Source: Flavobacteriales bacterium
Lineage (GTDB): Bacteria; Bacteroidota; Bacteroidia; Flavobacteriales; Flavobacteriaceae
Reading direction: 5' to 3'
Assembly (NCBI GenBank): GCA_024229195.1
Contig: JAAESS010000081.1
Location: 1-44,931 of the forward strand
Length of the DNA: 44,931 nt
The notes beneath the pieces are model-generated. The model made no database searches. It worked only from the letters and a program-made list of their open reading frames with translations, and was not told the origin of the DNA. Each line of letters begins with the position of its first letter. Position 1 is the stretch's first letter. The translations under genes were made by a program, and so were the position numbers. Positions 1 to 9,919 of the stretch are shown one piece after another.

Positions 1-78
1 ATAGTATGATGAAAATCATAAAAATTTCTGGGTCTATCTTCTATTTTTACTTTTCTTAATCCTTGAAACGAAGTCTGC

Positions 79-1692
79 ATGAAAAAATTAGTTCTTGGTA
101 ATCAAGCGTTGGCACAAGGTGCCATTGACTCCGGTATATCAGGGGTTTATGCATATCCAGGAACACCTTCTACAGAAATAACCCAATACATCCAAAAATC
201 AAAAATTGCAAAAGAATTAGGTATTCATTGTAGCTGGTCGGTCAACGAAAAAACAGCCATGGAGGCTGCTTTAGGTATGTCTTATTGCGGAAAAAGAGCT
301 CTTACTGTCATGAAACATGTAGGGCTTAATGTAGCTTCAGATGTATTTATGAATATGGCTGTTTCAGGAATCAATGGAGGGTTGGTGGTGGTTGTAGCAG
401 ATGATCCGTCAATGCACTCTTCACAAAACGAACAAGACTCTCGCTTTTATGGAAAATTTGCGAAAGTACCTATATTGGAACCATCCAATCAGCAGGAGGC
501 TTACAATATGATGCATTATGCATTCGATCTTTCTGAAGACACTCAACTTCCTGTCTTATTAAGATTAGTAACCAGATTGTCACATTCCCGATCAGGAGTT
601 ACCTTCAAAGAAAGAAGGGCTCAGAATGGTATTCAATTACCCATAAATACGGATCGATTTGCACTGATTCCATCAAATGCTCGAAAACAATATGACAAAT
701 TAGTTTGCAAAAAACAGGACCTTTTAGAGGCTTCGGAGAAATCTCCTTTTAATAAACTTGGCCAACACAAGGACCGTTCATTAGGAATTGTTGCCTGCGG
801 TATAGGCTTTAATTATGTGATGGAAAATCTGGCCGATGACTTAGAGTTCTTTTCCTTACTTAAAATTTCACAATACCCTGTGCCAAAAAAAAAACTAAAA
901 AAATTATATGAGGATTCTGATGAAGTTTTGGTAGTTGAAGAAGGATATCCATTGGTTGAAGAACTCATTCATGACTATTTTGAACAAGATCCAAAAATTA
1001 CCGGAAAACTTAGTGGCCACCTTCCATTAACAGGAGAGTTAACGCCAAATATTGTTGCTAAAGCAATTGGTTTATACCGTAAGGAACCGGCTCCGGTTTC
1101 GGATCTTGTAGTGGCAAGACCTCCTCAATTATGCGAAGGATGTGGTCATATTGACCTTTTTAAAGTCATACAAGAAATACTCCCTGAAATAGGGCAAAAA
1201 AAAGTTTTTGGAGACATCGGATGTTACGCTCTTGGTGCATTGGCTCCTCTGAACACCGTTAATACTTTGATAGACATGGGAGCTTCAATTACCATGGCCA
1301 AAGGAGCAGCAGATGCAGGAATAGAAAATGCCATTGCCATTATCGGCGATTCCACCTTTACACATTCAGGAATGACAGGATTACTGGAAGCCGTGAATGA
1401 TAGGTCGCCAATTACTGTAATCATTTCAGATAACTCTACAGTAGCCATGACAGGCGCTCAGGATTCGGCAGCCACTGGTCGATTAAGAGAAATTTGCCTC
1501 GGGCTTGGAGTAGATCCTAATCATTTAAAAATGATGGTGCCCTTAAAAAAGAATTTTGATAAAAATCTCGAGCTATTGAGAAAGGAAATTAATTATCAAA
1601 ATGTATCCGTTATCATATCGGAAAGGCCCTGCGTAAGGCTAAGCAGGGACAGCAAAGAAAAGATCAAACAAAAAATAGCCTCACTTAACTAA
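79..1692 (+). CDS. iorA: Indolepyruvate:ferredoxin oxidoreductase alpha subunit (TPP-dependent), lacking the usual C-terminal 4Fe-4S domain
   Basis: 537 aa; N-terminal GNQALAQGAIDSGISGVYAYPGTPSTEI and PPQLCEGCGHIDLF...GDIGCYALGALAPL...GDSTFTHSGMTGL are IorA-type motifs; next to iorB. No C-terminal CxxCxxC clusters. Confidence 0.88.
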   Translation: MKKLVLGNQALAQGAIDSGISGVYAYPGTPSTEITQYIQKSKIAKELGIHCSWSVNEKTAMEAALGMSYCGKRALTVMKHVGLNVASDVFMNMAVSGINGGLVVVVADDPSMHSSQNEQDSRFYGKFAKVPILEPSNQQEAYNMMHYAFDLSEDTQLPVLLRLVTRLSHSRSGVTFKERRAQNGIQLPINTDRFALIPSNARKQYDKLVCKKQDLLEASEKSPFNKLGQHKDRSLGIVACGIGFNYVMENLADDLEFFSLLKISQYPVPKKKLKKLYEDSDEVLVVEEGYPLVEELIHDYFEQDPKITGKLSGHLPLTGELTPNIVAKAIGLYRKEPAPVSDLVVARPPQLCEGCGHIDLFKVIQEILPEIGQKKVFGDIGCYALGALAPLNTVNTLIDMGASITMAKGAADAGIENAIAIIGDSTFTHSGMTGLLEAVNDRSPITVIISDNSTVAMTGAQDSAATGRLREICLGLGVDPNHLKMMVPLKKNFDKNLELLRKEINYQNVSVIISERPCVRLSRDSKEKIKQKIASLN

Positions 1693-1701
1693 ATCCATAT
1701 T

Positions 1702-2295
1702 ATGAAGTCTAATATCATCTTATCCGGCGTTGGTGGACAAGGTATCCTTACCCTGGCTTCCATCATTGATACTGCAGCACTGTATCAAAATCTATTTGTT
1801 AAACAATCTGAAGTTCATGGAATGAGCCAGCGAGGCGGGGCCGTGCAATGCCATGTCAGGTTATCAGATAAGCAGATTTACTCTGACCTGATTCCTGAAG
1901 GGGAAACGGACCTGATCTTATCAGCAGAACCAATGGAGCTTTTACGACATATACCGAATCTTAAAAAAAATGGTTGGATCATTACTGATTCAAGCACTTT
2001 TGAAAATATCGTAAACTATCCTGACAAACACGAATTATACAAACAGATAAAAACACATTGGAACCATATCATTATCAATGCTAAAAGTTGTGCAAAAGAG
2101 ATGGGTAACTCCAAGATCTGCAATATGATATTGCTCGGTGCCGCTGCTGAACACCTACCAATTGAGGAAGAAAAATTCATTCAGGCCATCAGGCATTTTT
2201 TCAAAGAAAAAAGTGAAAAATTAATTCTAAAAAATATTGAGGCCTTTAAAGGAGGGCAAAAAAAGGCAAAAGCCTTTATTGATTTTCCCTCCTAA
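1702..2295 (+). CDS. iorB: Indolepyruvate:ferredoxin oxidoreductase beta subunit
   Basis: 197 aa; NIILSGVGGQGILTLASII and SEVHGMSQRGGAVQCHVR motifs; 9 bp after iorA. Confidence 0.88.
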   Translation: MKSNIILSGVGGQGILTLASIIDTAALYQNLFVKQSEVHGMSQRGGAVQCHVRLSDKQIYSDLIPEGETDLILSAEPMELLRHIPNLKKNGWIITDSSTFENIVNYPDKHELYKQIKTHWNHIIINAKSCAKEMGNSKICNMILLGAAAEHLPIEEEKFIQAIRHFFKEKSEKLILKNIEAFKGGQKKAKAFIDFPS

Positions 2296-3508
2296 ATTCG
2301 AGGTTTTCAACGTCCCTAATATGATCCTGAATAACTTGTGAAAGAAGTATTACTCCTTTCTCTATGGTATCTTTTGGCATATTCGAAAAAGATAGTCTAA
2401 TATGGTCATCTTTGTGGTTTTCCGGATCAAAGGTTCTACCGGTTACGAATACAACTCCTTTTTTTAAGCAGTCTGTAAATAAGCTGGATGCCTTTACTTG
2501 CTGGGGTAAGCTCAGCCATATATAAAATCCGCCACGTGGCTCTACCCAATTGATGCCTTTTGGCATATGCGTCTTAAGACTTTCCTGAAGGAGTATCTTT
2601 CTTTCGCTGTATTCTTTTCTTAAGAACTTGAGATAAGGTTCCAAATAGCCTCCTGTAATGAATTCAGTCGCCAAAATTTGCATAAAATTGGAGGTACAGG
2701 CATCAAGCGCCTGCTTTATCGACTCTGCTTTATCGAATATTTCAAAGGATGACAACATATAACCTAAACGGAAACCAGGGCCGAGAATCTTTGAAAAGGA
2801 CCCTGTATAAATGATCTCTACCTCATAGCCCTCAAATGATTTTATAGGCTTGGTGAGCCCTTTATCTTTGCGATCAAAATAGAGATCACCATAGGCATCG
2901 TCTTCGATCAAAATAATATCTGTTCCCGATAAAACACTGAGCAGCTCCTTCCTCCTCTCCTCGGTATAAATGATACCGGCAGGATTGTGAAAATTAGGGG
3001 TGATATAAAGAAATTTTGGCGGCTTATTTAATGTTTCAATAGCATTTTTTAGAAACTGAATATCAATTCCTTCGCTATCAATAGGTATGCTTACGATCTT
3101 TGCTCCATATGTCTCAAATACAGAAATGGCACCAACAAAACAAGGACTCTCAGTTAAAATAACATCTCCCTCATTCACGAATTCCTGCGTGATAATACTT
3201 ATGGCCTGCAAGGAACCTGTGGTAATCAAAACTTTATCGGTTTTTGCAGGTAACCCTTTCCTGAGCATTAATTTTTGGAGAGACCTTACCAAAGGTGGAT
3301 ACCCTGTTGTTGGGCCGTACTGAAAACAAAGTTTCTTTATATCATCATTTAAATTATTATAAATTTCGTCTATTTCCGAAACTGGGAACAGATCATTATT
3401 TGGCATTCCACCGGCAAAAGAAATCATACCCTCACCGGAAGATTGTTTCATTAATAATTTAATGTCTTCCGAGTGCATGGAATTTACGGTTCTTGAGAAT
3501 GCATACAT
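2276..3508 (-). CDS. PLP-dependent class I/II aminotransferase (2-aminoadipate/aromatic aminotransferase-like)
   Basis: 410 aa; ISFAGGMPNNDLFP, LYITPNFHNPAG, IEDDAYGDLYF, TGSFSKILGPGFRLGY (PLP lysine) motifs. Confidence 0.87.
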   Translation of the reverse strand: MYAFSRTVNSMHSEDIKLLMKQSSGEGMISFAGGMPNNDLFPVSEIDEIYNNLNDDIKKLCFQYGPTTGYPPLVRSLQKLMLRKGLPAKTDKVLITTGSLQAISIITQEFVNEGDVILTESPCFVGAISVFETYGAKIVSIPIDSEGIDIQFLKNAIETLNKPPKFLYITPNFHNPAGIIYTEERRKELLSVLSGTDIILIEDDAYGDLYFDRKDKGLTKPIKSFEGYEVEIIYTGSFSKILGPGFRLGYMLSSFEIFDKAESIKQALDACTSNFMQILATEFITGGYLEPYLKFLRKEYSERKILLQESLKTHMPKGINWVEPRGGFYIWLSLPQQVKASSLFTDCLKKGVVFVTGRTFDPENHKDDHIRLSFSNMPKDTIEKGVILLSQVIQDHIRDVENLEFRRENQ

Positions 3509-3629
3509 ACGATCTTCACTTAATTTTACTACTCAAAGTAAGCACATTTTGAACGTAAAAGACTTGATAAATATCATCTAATGAGTCATTTTTTTTAACT
3601 TATTTTACTTAGACGAATAATGCATTTAA

Positions 3630-5687
3630 ATGTTGCACGAAAAACTACTCAGACCTGCGAGCATTGCAGTCATTGGAGGATCTGATCATATTGACCATAT
3701 AGGAGGAAGTGTTCTGAAAAACCTGATTGATCAGGGATTTAAAGGTCAACTATTCGTTGTCAATCCAAAAAAAGATAGGGTTCAAGGCATCACTTCTTTG
3801 AAGAATGTATCATTTTTACCACAAATAGATCTCGCCATTATAGCCATCCCGGCTGATGATATACTTGCAAGTGTCAGAGAATTAATTGCAAAAAAAGAAA
3901 CCAAAGGATTTATCATTTATGCTGCTGGTTTTTCAGAACTTGACGATAGTGGTGCTTCGTTGGAAAAACAGATCGCAGACGAGATAAGTGCTTCAGGAGG
4001 TAGCTTGTTAGGACCAAATAACATCGGAATGATCAATCAACATTATGCCGGGATTTTCACCAGACCTCTTCCTTTGATAGACAGAACAGGACTGGATTTC
4101 ATTTCAGCTTCTGGTGCAACGGCCGTTTTCACCCTGGAAGCAGCTCAACAGATTGGTTTGCGTTTTTCAAATCTCTTTACAGTAGGAAACAGCGCACAAA
4201 TAGGGGTTGAAGATATTTTGGAGCACCTTGATAAAACCTTCAATAGCAAAAAAGGCAGCCCCGTTAAAATGCTGTATTTAGAAGATTTAAAAAACCCAAA
4301 AAAATTACTCAAACATGCCTTATCACTGAGGCAAAAAGGATGCTCGATCATTGCATTAAAATCTGGGGTCACTGAAAAAGGAAATGCAGCAGCAGCATCT
4401 CATACCGGAGCAATGGCCAATTCTGATCTTTTTGTGCAAGCCTTATTCGACAAAGCCGGTATCATAAGATGTAAGAGCAGATATGAACTGATTACCCTTG
4501 GTGCAATCTTGCAAACAACCCATCTAAAACTTAAGAATTTTGCTGTGATCACGCATGCAGGGGGTCCGGGAGTGATTGTAACAGACACCCTATCAGAAAA
4601 TGGATTAGTTGTTCCTGATCTAGACGAGAATCATCGAAATACGATTGCCCGGCAATTATATCCCGGAGCTGCAACTGCAAATCCAATAGACATTCTCGCA
4701 ACCGGTACAGCCGGGCAGTTAGAAAAGGTAATCAACTATTGTGAAAATGAGCTATCCGAGATCGATGCCATGATCATTATTTTTGGAAGTCCCGGATTAG
4801 GAAGTGTTAACGAGGCCTATGAGGTGATCCATCAGATGATCAAAAAATGCCGTAAACCTATATTTCCTATTTTTCCTTCAGTGGTAAATGTAAAAAATGA
4901 GATTGCTGAGTTTATCAAAAAGGGTCATATGGCGTTTTCAGATGAATATAGTTTTTCATCATGTCTTGCCAAAGTGATGGGCAACCAGCCTCCAATGAGC
5001 GATTCTGGCCTGAATCCGATTCCTGATCAGGTAAAAATAAGGTCACTGATCAATTCTTTCTCTGATGGTTTCTTGGAGCCCGATAAAGCCCATCAATTAT
5101 TAGAACATTTTGGGATTCCTGTGGCCAAACAAGTCCTGATAAAATCAGAAAATCAACTATTGAAAGCAACCAAAGATTTCAATTATCCTGTGGTTCAAAA
5201 AGTAGTTGGACCTCTCCATAAAAGTGATCATGACGGGGTCCTTATCAATGTCTCAAGTGATGACGAATTGATTGCTAACTACCGAAGATTGATACAGAAT
5301 AAAGAGGTTACAGAAATTTTGATTCAAGAAATGATCAAGGGTAAAGAAGTTTTTATCGGTGCCAAAAGGGAAGCCTCTTTCCCTCCTTTGATCATGTGTG
5401 GATCGGGAGGAATCTATATAGAAGCCTTGAAAGACTATACGAGTGTTTTGGCCCCAATTGATAGGTCTGAGGCAATAAATATGGTTGATCAACTTCGAAT
5501 AAAACCAATCCTTATGGGGATGCGAGGTGAACCTTCCTGTAATTTAGAAGCCCTTTATGATGCCCTTGAAAAAGTATCTAAGCTAATGCAGCTAGTTCCT
5601 GAAATCACAGAATTAGATCTCAATCCATTGATTTTGAATAAACAGGATATTGTTGCAGTGGATATTCGGATAAGAATTGAAAAATAA
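3630..5687 (+). CDS. Acetate/acyl-CoA ligase (ADP-forming), fused alpha-beta subunits
   Basis: 685 aa; N-terminal CoA-binding domain (PASIAVIGGSDHIDHIGGSVLKNL), catalytic SHTGAMANSD motif, C-terminal ATP-grasp. Confidence 0.87.
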   Translation: MLHEKLLRPASIAVIGGSDHIDHIGGSVLKNLIDQGFKGQLFVVNPKKDRVQGITSLKNVSFLPQIDLAIIAIPADDILASVRELIAKKETKGFIIYAAGFSELDDSGASLEKQIADEISASGGSLLGPNNIGMINQHYAGIFTRPLPLIDRTGLDFISASGATAVFTLEAAQQIGLRFSNLFTVGNSAQIGVEDILEHLDKTFNSKKGSPVKMLYLEDLKNPKKLLKHALSLRQKGCSIIALKSGVTEKGNAAAASHTGAMANSDLFVQALFDKAGIIRCKSRYELITLGAILQTTHLKLKNFAVITHAGGPGVIVTDTLSENGLVVPDLDENHRNTIARQLYPGAATANPIDILATGTAGQLEKVINYCENELSEIDAMIIIFGSPGLGSVNEAYEVIHQMIKKCRKPIFPIFPSVVNVKNEIAEFIKKGHMAFSDEYSFSSCLAKVMGNQPPMSDSGLNPIPDQVKIRSLINSFSDGFLEPDKAHQLLEHFGIPVAKQVLIKSENQLLKATKDFNYPVVQKVVGPLHKSDHDGVLINVSSDDELIANYRRLIQNKEVTEILIQEMIKGKEVFIGAKREASFPPLIMCGSGGIYIEALKDYTSVLAPIDRSEAINMVDQLRIKPILMGMRGEPSCNLEALYDALEKVSKLMQLVPEITELDLNPLILNKQDIVAVDIRIRIEK

Positions 5688-5691
5688 CAGA

Positions 5692-6813
5692 TCAAAGTTG
5701 AACTACTTCACCCCTGTCATCAGAAGTATCACTTCCTAAATAAAAAGAGCGGTCAACATAAACGATTCTTTTCTTCACATGCTGAATCAAAGGATTTGAA
5801 AAGGCCCCAACAATGTCTTTATAAGAGCAAAAACCACTGTCAAATAAAACCATCTCATTATCTTTTATTTCATCAGAAATTGATGTCAACCTGAATCCAT
5901 TAGAAGAGGGTAACTGTAACCTCAAATCCGATAAAAAGTCATCATTATCACTTATATAAACCCAATTTACCAATCTGGTTTGGGCCTTTGCTCGGCGGGG
6001 TACAGACATAGATTTTACAGAAATAATAGTATTGATCATGCTGTCAATCAAAACATATAGTGCCGCATTATTTGGAAAATGTTTCTTATAAAAAATACTA
6101 AGGGCTCCATAAAAATTTCGCAAGTAGAATTTATCTTTAACGGTACTTTCTCCTTTAAAATGTACAACTTTACATGTACCCACAAAGTGATTTTTATAAC
6201 CTGCCTTAGTAATGCGATAACTCAAATCAATATCTTCTCCATACATAAAGAAGTCCTCGTCAAAGCCACCTACTTCCTTATAGACCTTACTTTTAATGAA
6301 CATAAAAGCACCCGTCAGTATATCGATCTCCGCATTGGCATCTTTTTGAATATGATTGGCATAATAATACTTTGAATAACCTAAAAGCTTAGCACCAGCG
6401 ACCTTTAAATTCGGAAAATTTCGTTTACTTTCAGGGAGGAATTTTCCCGATCCATCAATAAAATGAACCCCTGCTGCACCAAATTGGGTTTGATTCTCAC
6501 TAAAATCTAACATTTCCGAGAGGGTTGTTTCATCCAGCACCGTGTCAGGGTTTAAAATCAGTAAATAATCTCCTTTAGCAACTGATGCACCTTTATTATT
6601 GGCTTTTGAAAACCCAAGATTCTCAGAATTTTGCAAAAGTTTTACCTCTGGGAATTCTTTTTGAAGCATCTCATTGCTGCCATCAGAAGAATTATTATCA
6701 ACAACGATGATCTCAACTTTTTCCATAATGTCAGAACTCAAAACACTGGCAATGCAGTTTTTTAAGAAATATTTAGCCTTATAATTGACAATGATAACTG
6801 AGATGCGTATCAA
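5692..6813 (-). CDS. Family 2 glycosyltransferase with C-terminal extension
   Basis: 373 aa; ISVIIVNYKAKYFLKNCIASV, EIIVVDNNSSDGS, LLILNPDTVL motifs; TTG start (no in-frame ATG just upstream). Confidence 0.85.
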   Translation of the reverse strand: MIRISVIIVNYKAKYFLKNCIASVLSSDIMEKVEIIVVDNNSSDGSNEMLQKEFPEVKLLQNSENLGFSKANNKGASVAKGDYLLILNPDTVLDETTLSEMLDFSENQTQFGAAGVHFIDGSGKFLPESKRNFPNLKVAGAKLLGYSKYYYANHIQKDANAEIDILTGAFMFIKSKVYKEVGGFDEDFFMYGEDIDLSYRITKAGYKNHFVGTCKVVHFKGESTVKDKFYLRNFYGALSIFYKKHFPNNAALYVLIDSMINTIISVKSMSVPRRAKAQTRLVNWVYISDNDDFLSDLRLQLPSSNGFRLTSISDEIKDNEMVLFDSGFCSYKDIVGAFSNPLIQHVKKRIVYVDRSFYLGSDTSDDRGEVVQL

Positions 6814-6897
6814 TCGGAGTTGGTTTTTGGTAAAAATATGACAATTTATTATTTAGTCAAGACTTAGCTCTATATTTGTGCAGTATAATCAGAGCAA

Positions 6898-7368
6898 ATG
6901 AAATCAGCTACCGTCAGAGAACTCAAAGCAGAACTTCAGGAAAGATCACCAAAGGAAATTCTTGACCTATGCTTACGTCTTTCTCGATTTAAAAAAGAAA
7001 ATAAGGAATTACTCACCTATTTACTTTTCGAATCTGGCGATGAACAAGGATATATTGAAAGTGTGAAGCAAGAGATCGATGCAAAATTTGAGCTCGTCAA
7101 TCTCAAAAGCCCGTATTTCATTAAAAAAAGTATTCGTGCGATATTGAATTACACAAAAAAATACATCCGTTATTCTCAAAGTAAGGAAACCGAATTGGAA
7201 TTGCTGATCTATTTTTGTCAAAAACTGAATACCTTCAAGCCTTCCATACATAGAAACAGAAAAGTAGAGACACTGTATTATCGCCTTGTTGAAGAATGTA
7301 AAAAGAAAACAAGGTTGTTGCATGAAGACCTGCAATATGATTACTTCCGTGAACTGGAAGATCTATAA
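6898..7368 (+). CDS. Conserved-looking helical hypothetical protein
   Basis: 156 aa ORF with TATATTTG promoter box at 6871-6878 upstream; no recognised domain. Confidence 0.65.
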   Translation: MKSATVRELKAELQERSPKEILDLCLRLSRFKKENKELLTYLLFESGDEQGYIESVKQEIDAKFELVNLKSPYFIKKSIRAILNYTKKYIRYSQSKETELELLIYFCQKLNTFKPSIHRNRKVETLYYRLVEECKKKTRLLHEDLQYDYFRELEDL

Positions 7369-7449
7369 CATAAATTCACAGGTAAATAGAATATTCCTTC
7401 GGACTTTAGATCTTGTTTTTTTAACTTAGCAGGTCTAAAATTCACCTAC

Positions 7450-9867
7450 ATGAAGTATTATCTATGTATCCTTATTTTTTTATTGAGTTTTTCCATCTTT
7501 TCTCAGGAAAATGTAAACTATCAAAAGCCTTCCAATGAAATTCTTGACCTTGTTGACGTCGAGAGAGCCCCGGGGGTTCTTTTTGATGATCAAAAAGAAT
7601 TTATGATTCTCTTGTATCGCGATGCGTATAAGTCTATTGAGGAATTGTCTCAGGAAGAAATGAGACTGGGTGGTCTTAGAATAGATCCCAAGACAAACAT
7701 TGGTAGTAGAACCACTTATTACAATAATATAAAAATCAAAGATCTTAAAAATAAAGATTTGGAACCTTCAGAGGTTTCAGGGATGCCTGAAAACCCAAGG
7801 TTATCAAATTTTTCGTTTTCTCCAGATGAGAAAATGCTTTCCATGACACACACTACAAATGAAGGTGTGGAACTTTGGATAGTCGAAGTTGCATCGGCCA
7901 CAGCCACCAAACTCACAGAGGCAACAATCAATGCAAATTTAAGAGATGTTATCAATTGGTTTGAAGACGGAAAACATTTATTAGTTAAAATGATTCCTGC
8001 TTCAAAGCAGGAATTAGTCAATACAAAAACAGCAGTTCCTTCAGGTCCGACAATCAGTGTCAATGAAGGAAAAAAAGCACAAAACAGGACATATCAGGAC
8101 CTCCTCAAAAATAAAAATGATGAATTTAATTTTGAACAACTGGCCTATACTGACATCGTAAAAGTATCCCTAGACGGTAAACAGGAGAAATGGCTGGAGA
8201 GCGACATGTATACCAGTATTAACTTTTCACCGGATGGAAATTATGTCATGGTGACGACCATCAAAAAACCATTTTCGTATTTAGTGCCTTATTATAGATT
8301 TCCCTCTGAAACAATCGTTTATTCTAAAAATGCAGCAAAAGTTCAATCAGTTTTAAGTGTTCCCTTAATAGAAGATCTCCCTAAAGGTTTTATGGCTGTG
8401 AGAAAAGGAAAAAGAAATTTTTCCTGGAGGTCTGATCAGGCTGCAACACTGGTCTATACTGTCGCATTAGACGAAGGAGATCCAAAAAATATAGTTCCTT
8501 TTAGAGATGAGGTTTTTCAATTACAAGCTCCTTTTGATGGCGCTCCAGAAAGCCTTCTAAAAACCGTAAATCGCGTTTCAAGATTGGAATGGGCCAATGA
8601 CAATATTGCTATAGCTAGAGATCGCTGGTTCAATTCCAGAAATGAAAAAATTTATTTGTTTGATCCAAGTGGTTCGGGTAAAGAAGCAAAAGTAATTTTT
8701 GACCGAAATTATCAGGATGTATACAGTGACCCTGGAAATTTTGTTAAAAATAGAAATGAATTTGGATCTAATGTGATTCAAATACAGAAAGGAAATGCCT
8801 TCTTGATGGGAAGAGGTTTTACAAAAGACGGTCAGTTCCCATTTATTGAAAAACTTGACCTTTTGACCGAAAAAAAGACAAGGATTTATACTTCTTCTTA
8901 TAAAGAAAAAAAAGAAACCATCAGCGATTATGATCCCAAAAAGAATGAGATAATCACCCGATTGGAATCTCCAACACTCTATCCAAATTATTATAGACAA
9001 AATTTGAAATCAGGAAAATTAAATCAGTTGACATTTTTCGAGAATCCCTTTAAGAGTATACAAAATGTACATAAAGAAGTCATCAAATACAAGAGAGATG
9101 ATGGTATTGATCTATCAGGAACCTTATACCTGCCTGTCGGATATGATAAAGCATCGAAAGAAAAAATGCCTATGATCATATGGGCCTATCCTACAGAATT
9201 TAAGGACAAATCTACTGCAGGTCAAAATACCCAAAATCCAAATGAATTTACTTATCCCTACTATGGATCAATGGTTTACTGGGTGAGTAAAGGATATGTT
9301 GTTTTGGATGATGCTTCTTTTCCGATTGTGGGAGTAGGTACTGAGGAACCCAACGACTCCTTCAGGAAGCAGCTTGTGGGAAATGCCAAGGCAGCCATTG
9401 ATGCAGTCGATCAGATGGGCTATGTAGATAGAAAAAAAGTGGCAGTAGCAGGGCACAGTTATGGTGCTTTTATGGTAGCAAATCTGCTATCTCATTCAGA
9501 CTTATTCGCTGCCGGAATTGCAAGAAGCGGTGCCTACAATAGAACGCTCACACCTTTTGGATTCCAGAGAGAAGAAAGATCTTATTGGGAGGCTCCAGAC
9601 ATATATTATACCATGTCACCTTTTATGCATGCAGAAAAAATGAAAACACCGCTCCTACTCATCCATGGAGAAGCAGACAATAATTCGGGTACGTATCCTA
9701 TGCAAAGTGAACGCTATTTTAACGCTTTAAAAGGTTTAGGTGCCACAACTCGTCTGGTAATTCTTCCAAAGGAAAGTCATGGATACCGGGCCAAAGAAAG
9801 TATTCTTCATTTATTATGGGAACAGGATCAATGGTTAGATAAATATGTAAAAAACAAGGATTTGTAA
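7450..9867 (+). CDS. S9 family (prolyl oligopeptidase-type) serine peptidase, secreted
   Basis: 805 aa; signal peptide MKYYLCILIFLLSFSIFSQ; C-terminal alpha/beta hydrolase with AVAGHSYGAFMVANLL and LLIHGEADNN, SHGY motifs. Confidence 0.9.
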   Translation: MKYYLCILIFLLSFSIFSQENVNYQKPSNEILDLVDVERAPGVLFDDQKEFMILLYRDAYKSIEELSQEEMRLGGLRIDPKTNIGSRTTYYNNIKIKDLKNKDLEPSEVSGMPENPRLSNFSFSPDEKMLSMTHTTNEGVELWIVEVASATATKLTEATINANLRDVINWFEDGKHLLVKMIPASKQELVNTKTAVPSGPTISVNEGKKAQNRTYQDLLKNKNDEFNFEQLAYTDIVKVSLDGKQEKWLESDMYTSINFSPDGNYVMVTTIKKPFSYLVPYYRFPSETIVYSKNAAKVQSVLSVPLIEDLPKGFMAVRKGKRNFSWRSDQAATLVYTVALDEGDPKNIVPFRDEVFQLQAPFDGAPESLLKTVNRVSRLEWANDNIAIARDRWFNSRNEKIYLFDPSGSGKEAKVIFDRNYQDVYSDPGNFVKNRNEFGSNVIQIQKGNAFLMGRGFTKDGQFPFIEKLDLLTEKKTRIYTSSYKEKKETISDYDPKKNEIITRLESPTLYPNYYRQNLKSGKLNQLTFFENPFKSIQNVHKEVIKYKRDDGIDLSGTLYLPVGYDKASKEKMPMIIWAYPTEFKDKSTAGQNTQNPNEFTYPYYGSMVYWVSKGYVVLDDASFPIVGVGTEEPNDSFRKQLVGNAKAAIDAVDQMGYVDRKKVAVAGHSYGAFMVANLLSHSDLFAAGIARSGAYNRTLTPFGFQREERSYWEAPDIYYTMSPFMHAEKMKTPLLLIHGEADNNSGTYPMQSERYFNALKGLGATTRLVILPKESHGYRAKESILHLLWEQDQWLDKYVKNKDL

Positions 9868-9890
9868 AAGATAGGTAAAAGAGATAGCCA

Positions 9891-9919
9891 CCGGATAACG
9901 TTTGTTGTCCGGTTTTTTT
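9891..9919 (+). terminator. Rho-independent terminator after the S9 peptidase
   Basis: ccggataa-cgtttg-ttgtccgg stem (8 bp, one G-U) followed by TTTTTTT. Confidence 0.8.

Noticed and set aside
1224-1448. Many 60-140 aa antisense or out-of-frame ORFs in the track (e.g. 1224-1448, 7719-8063, 8578-9000, 16443-16793, 19125-19409, 26317-26667)
   Set aside because: They lie opposite or inside strong coding genes, have low-complexity or shadow-ORF composition and no start context.
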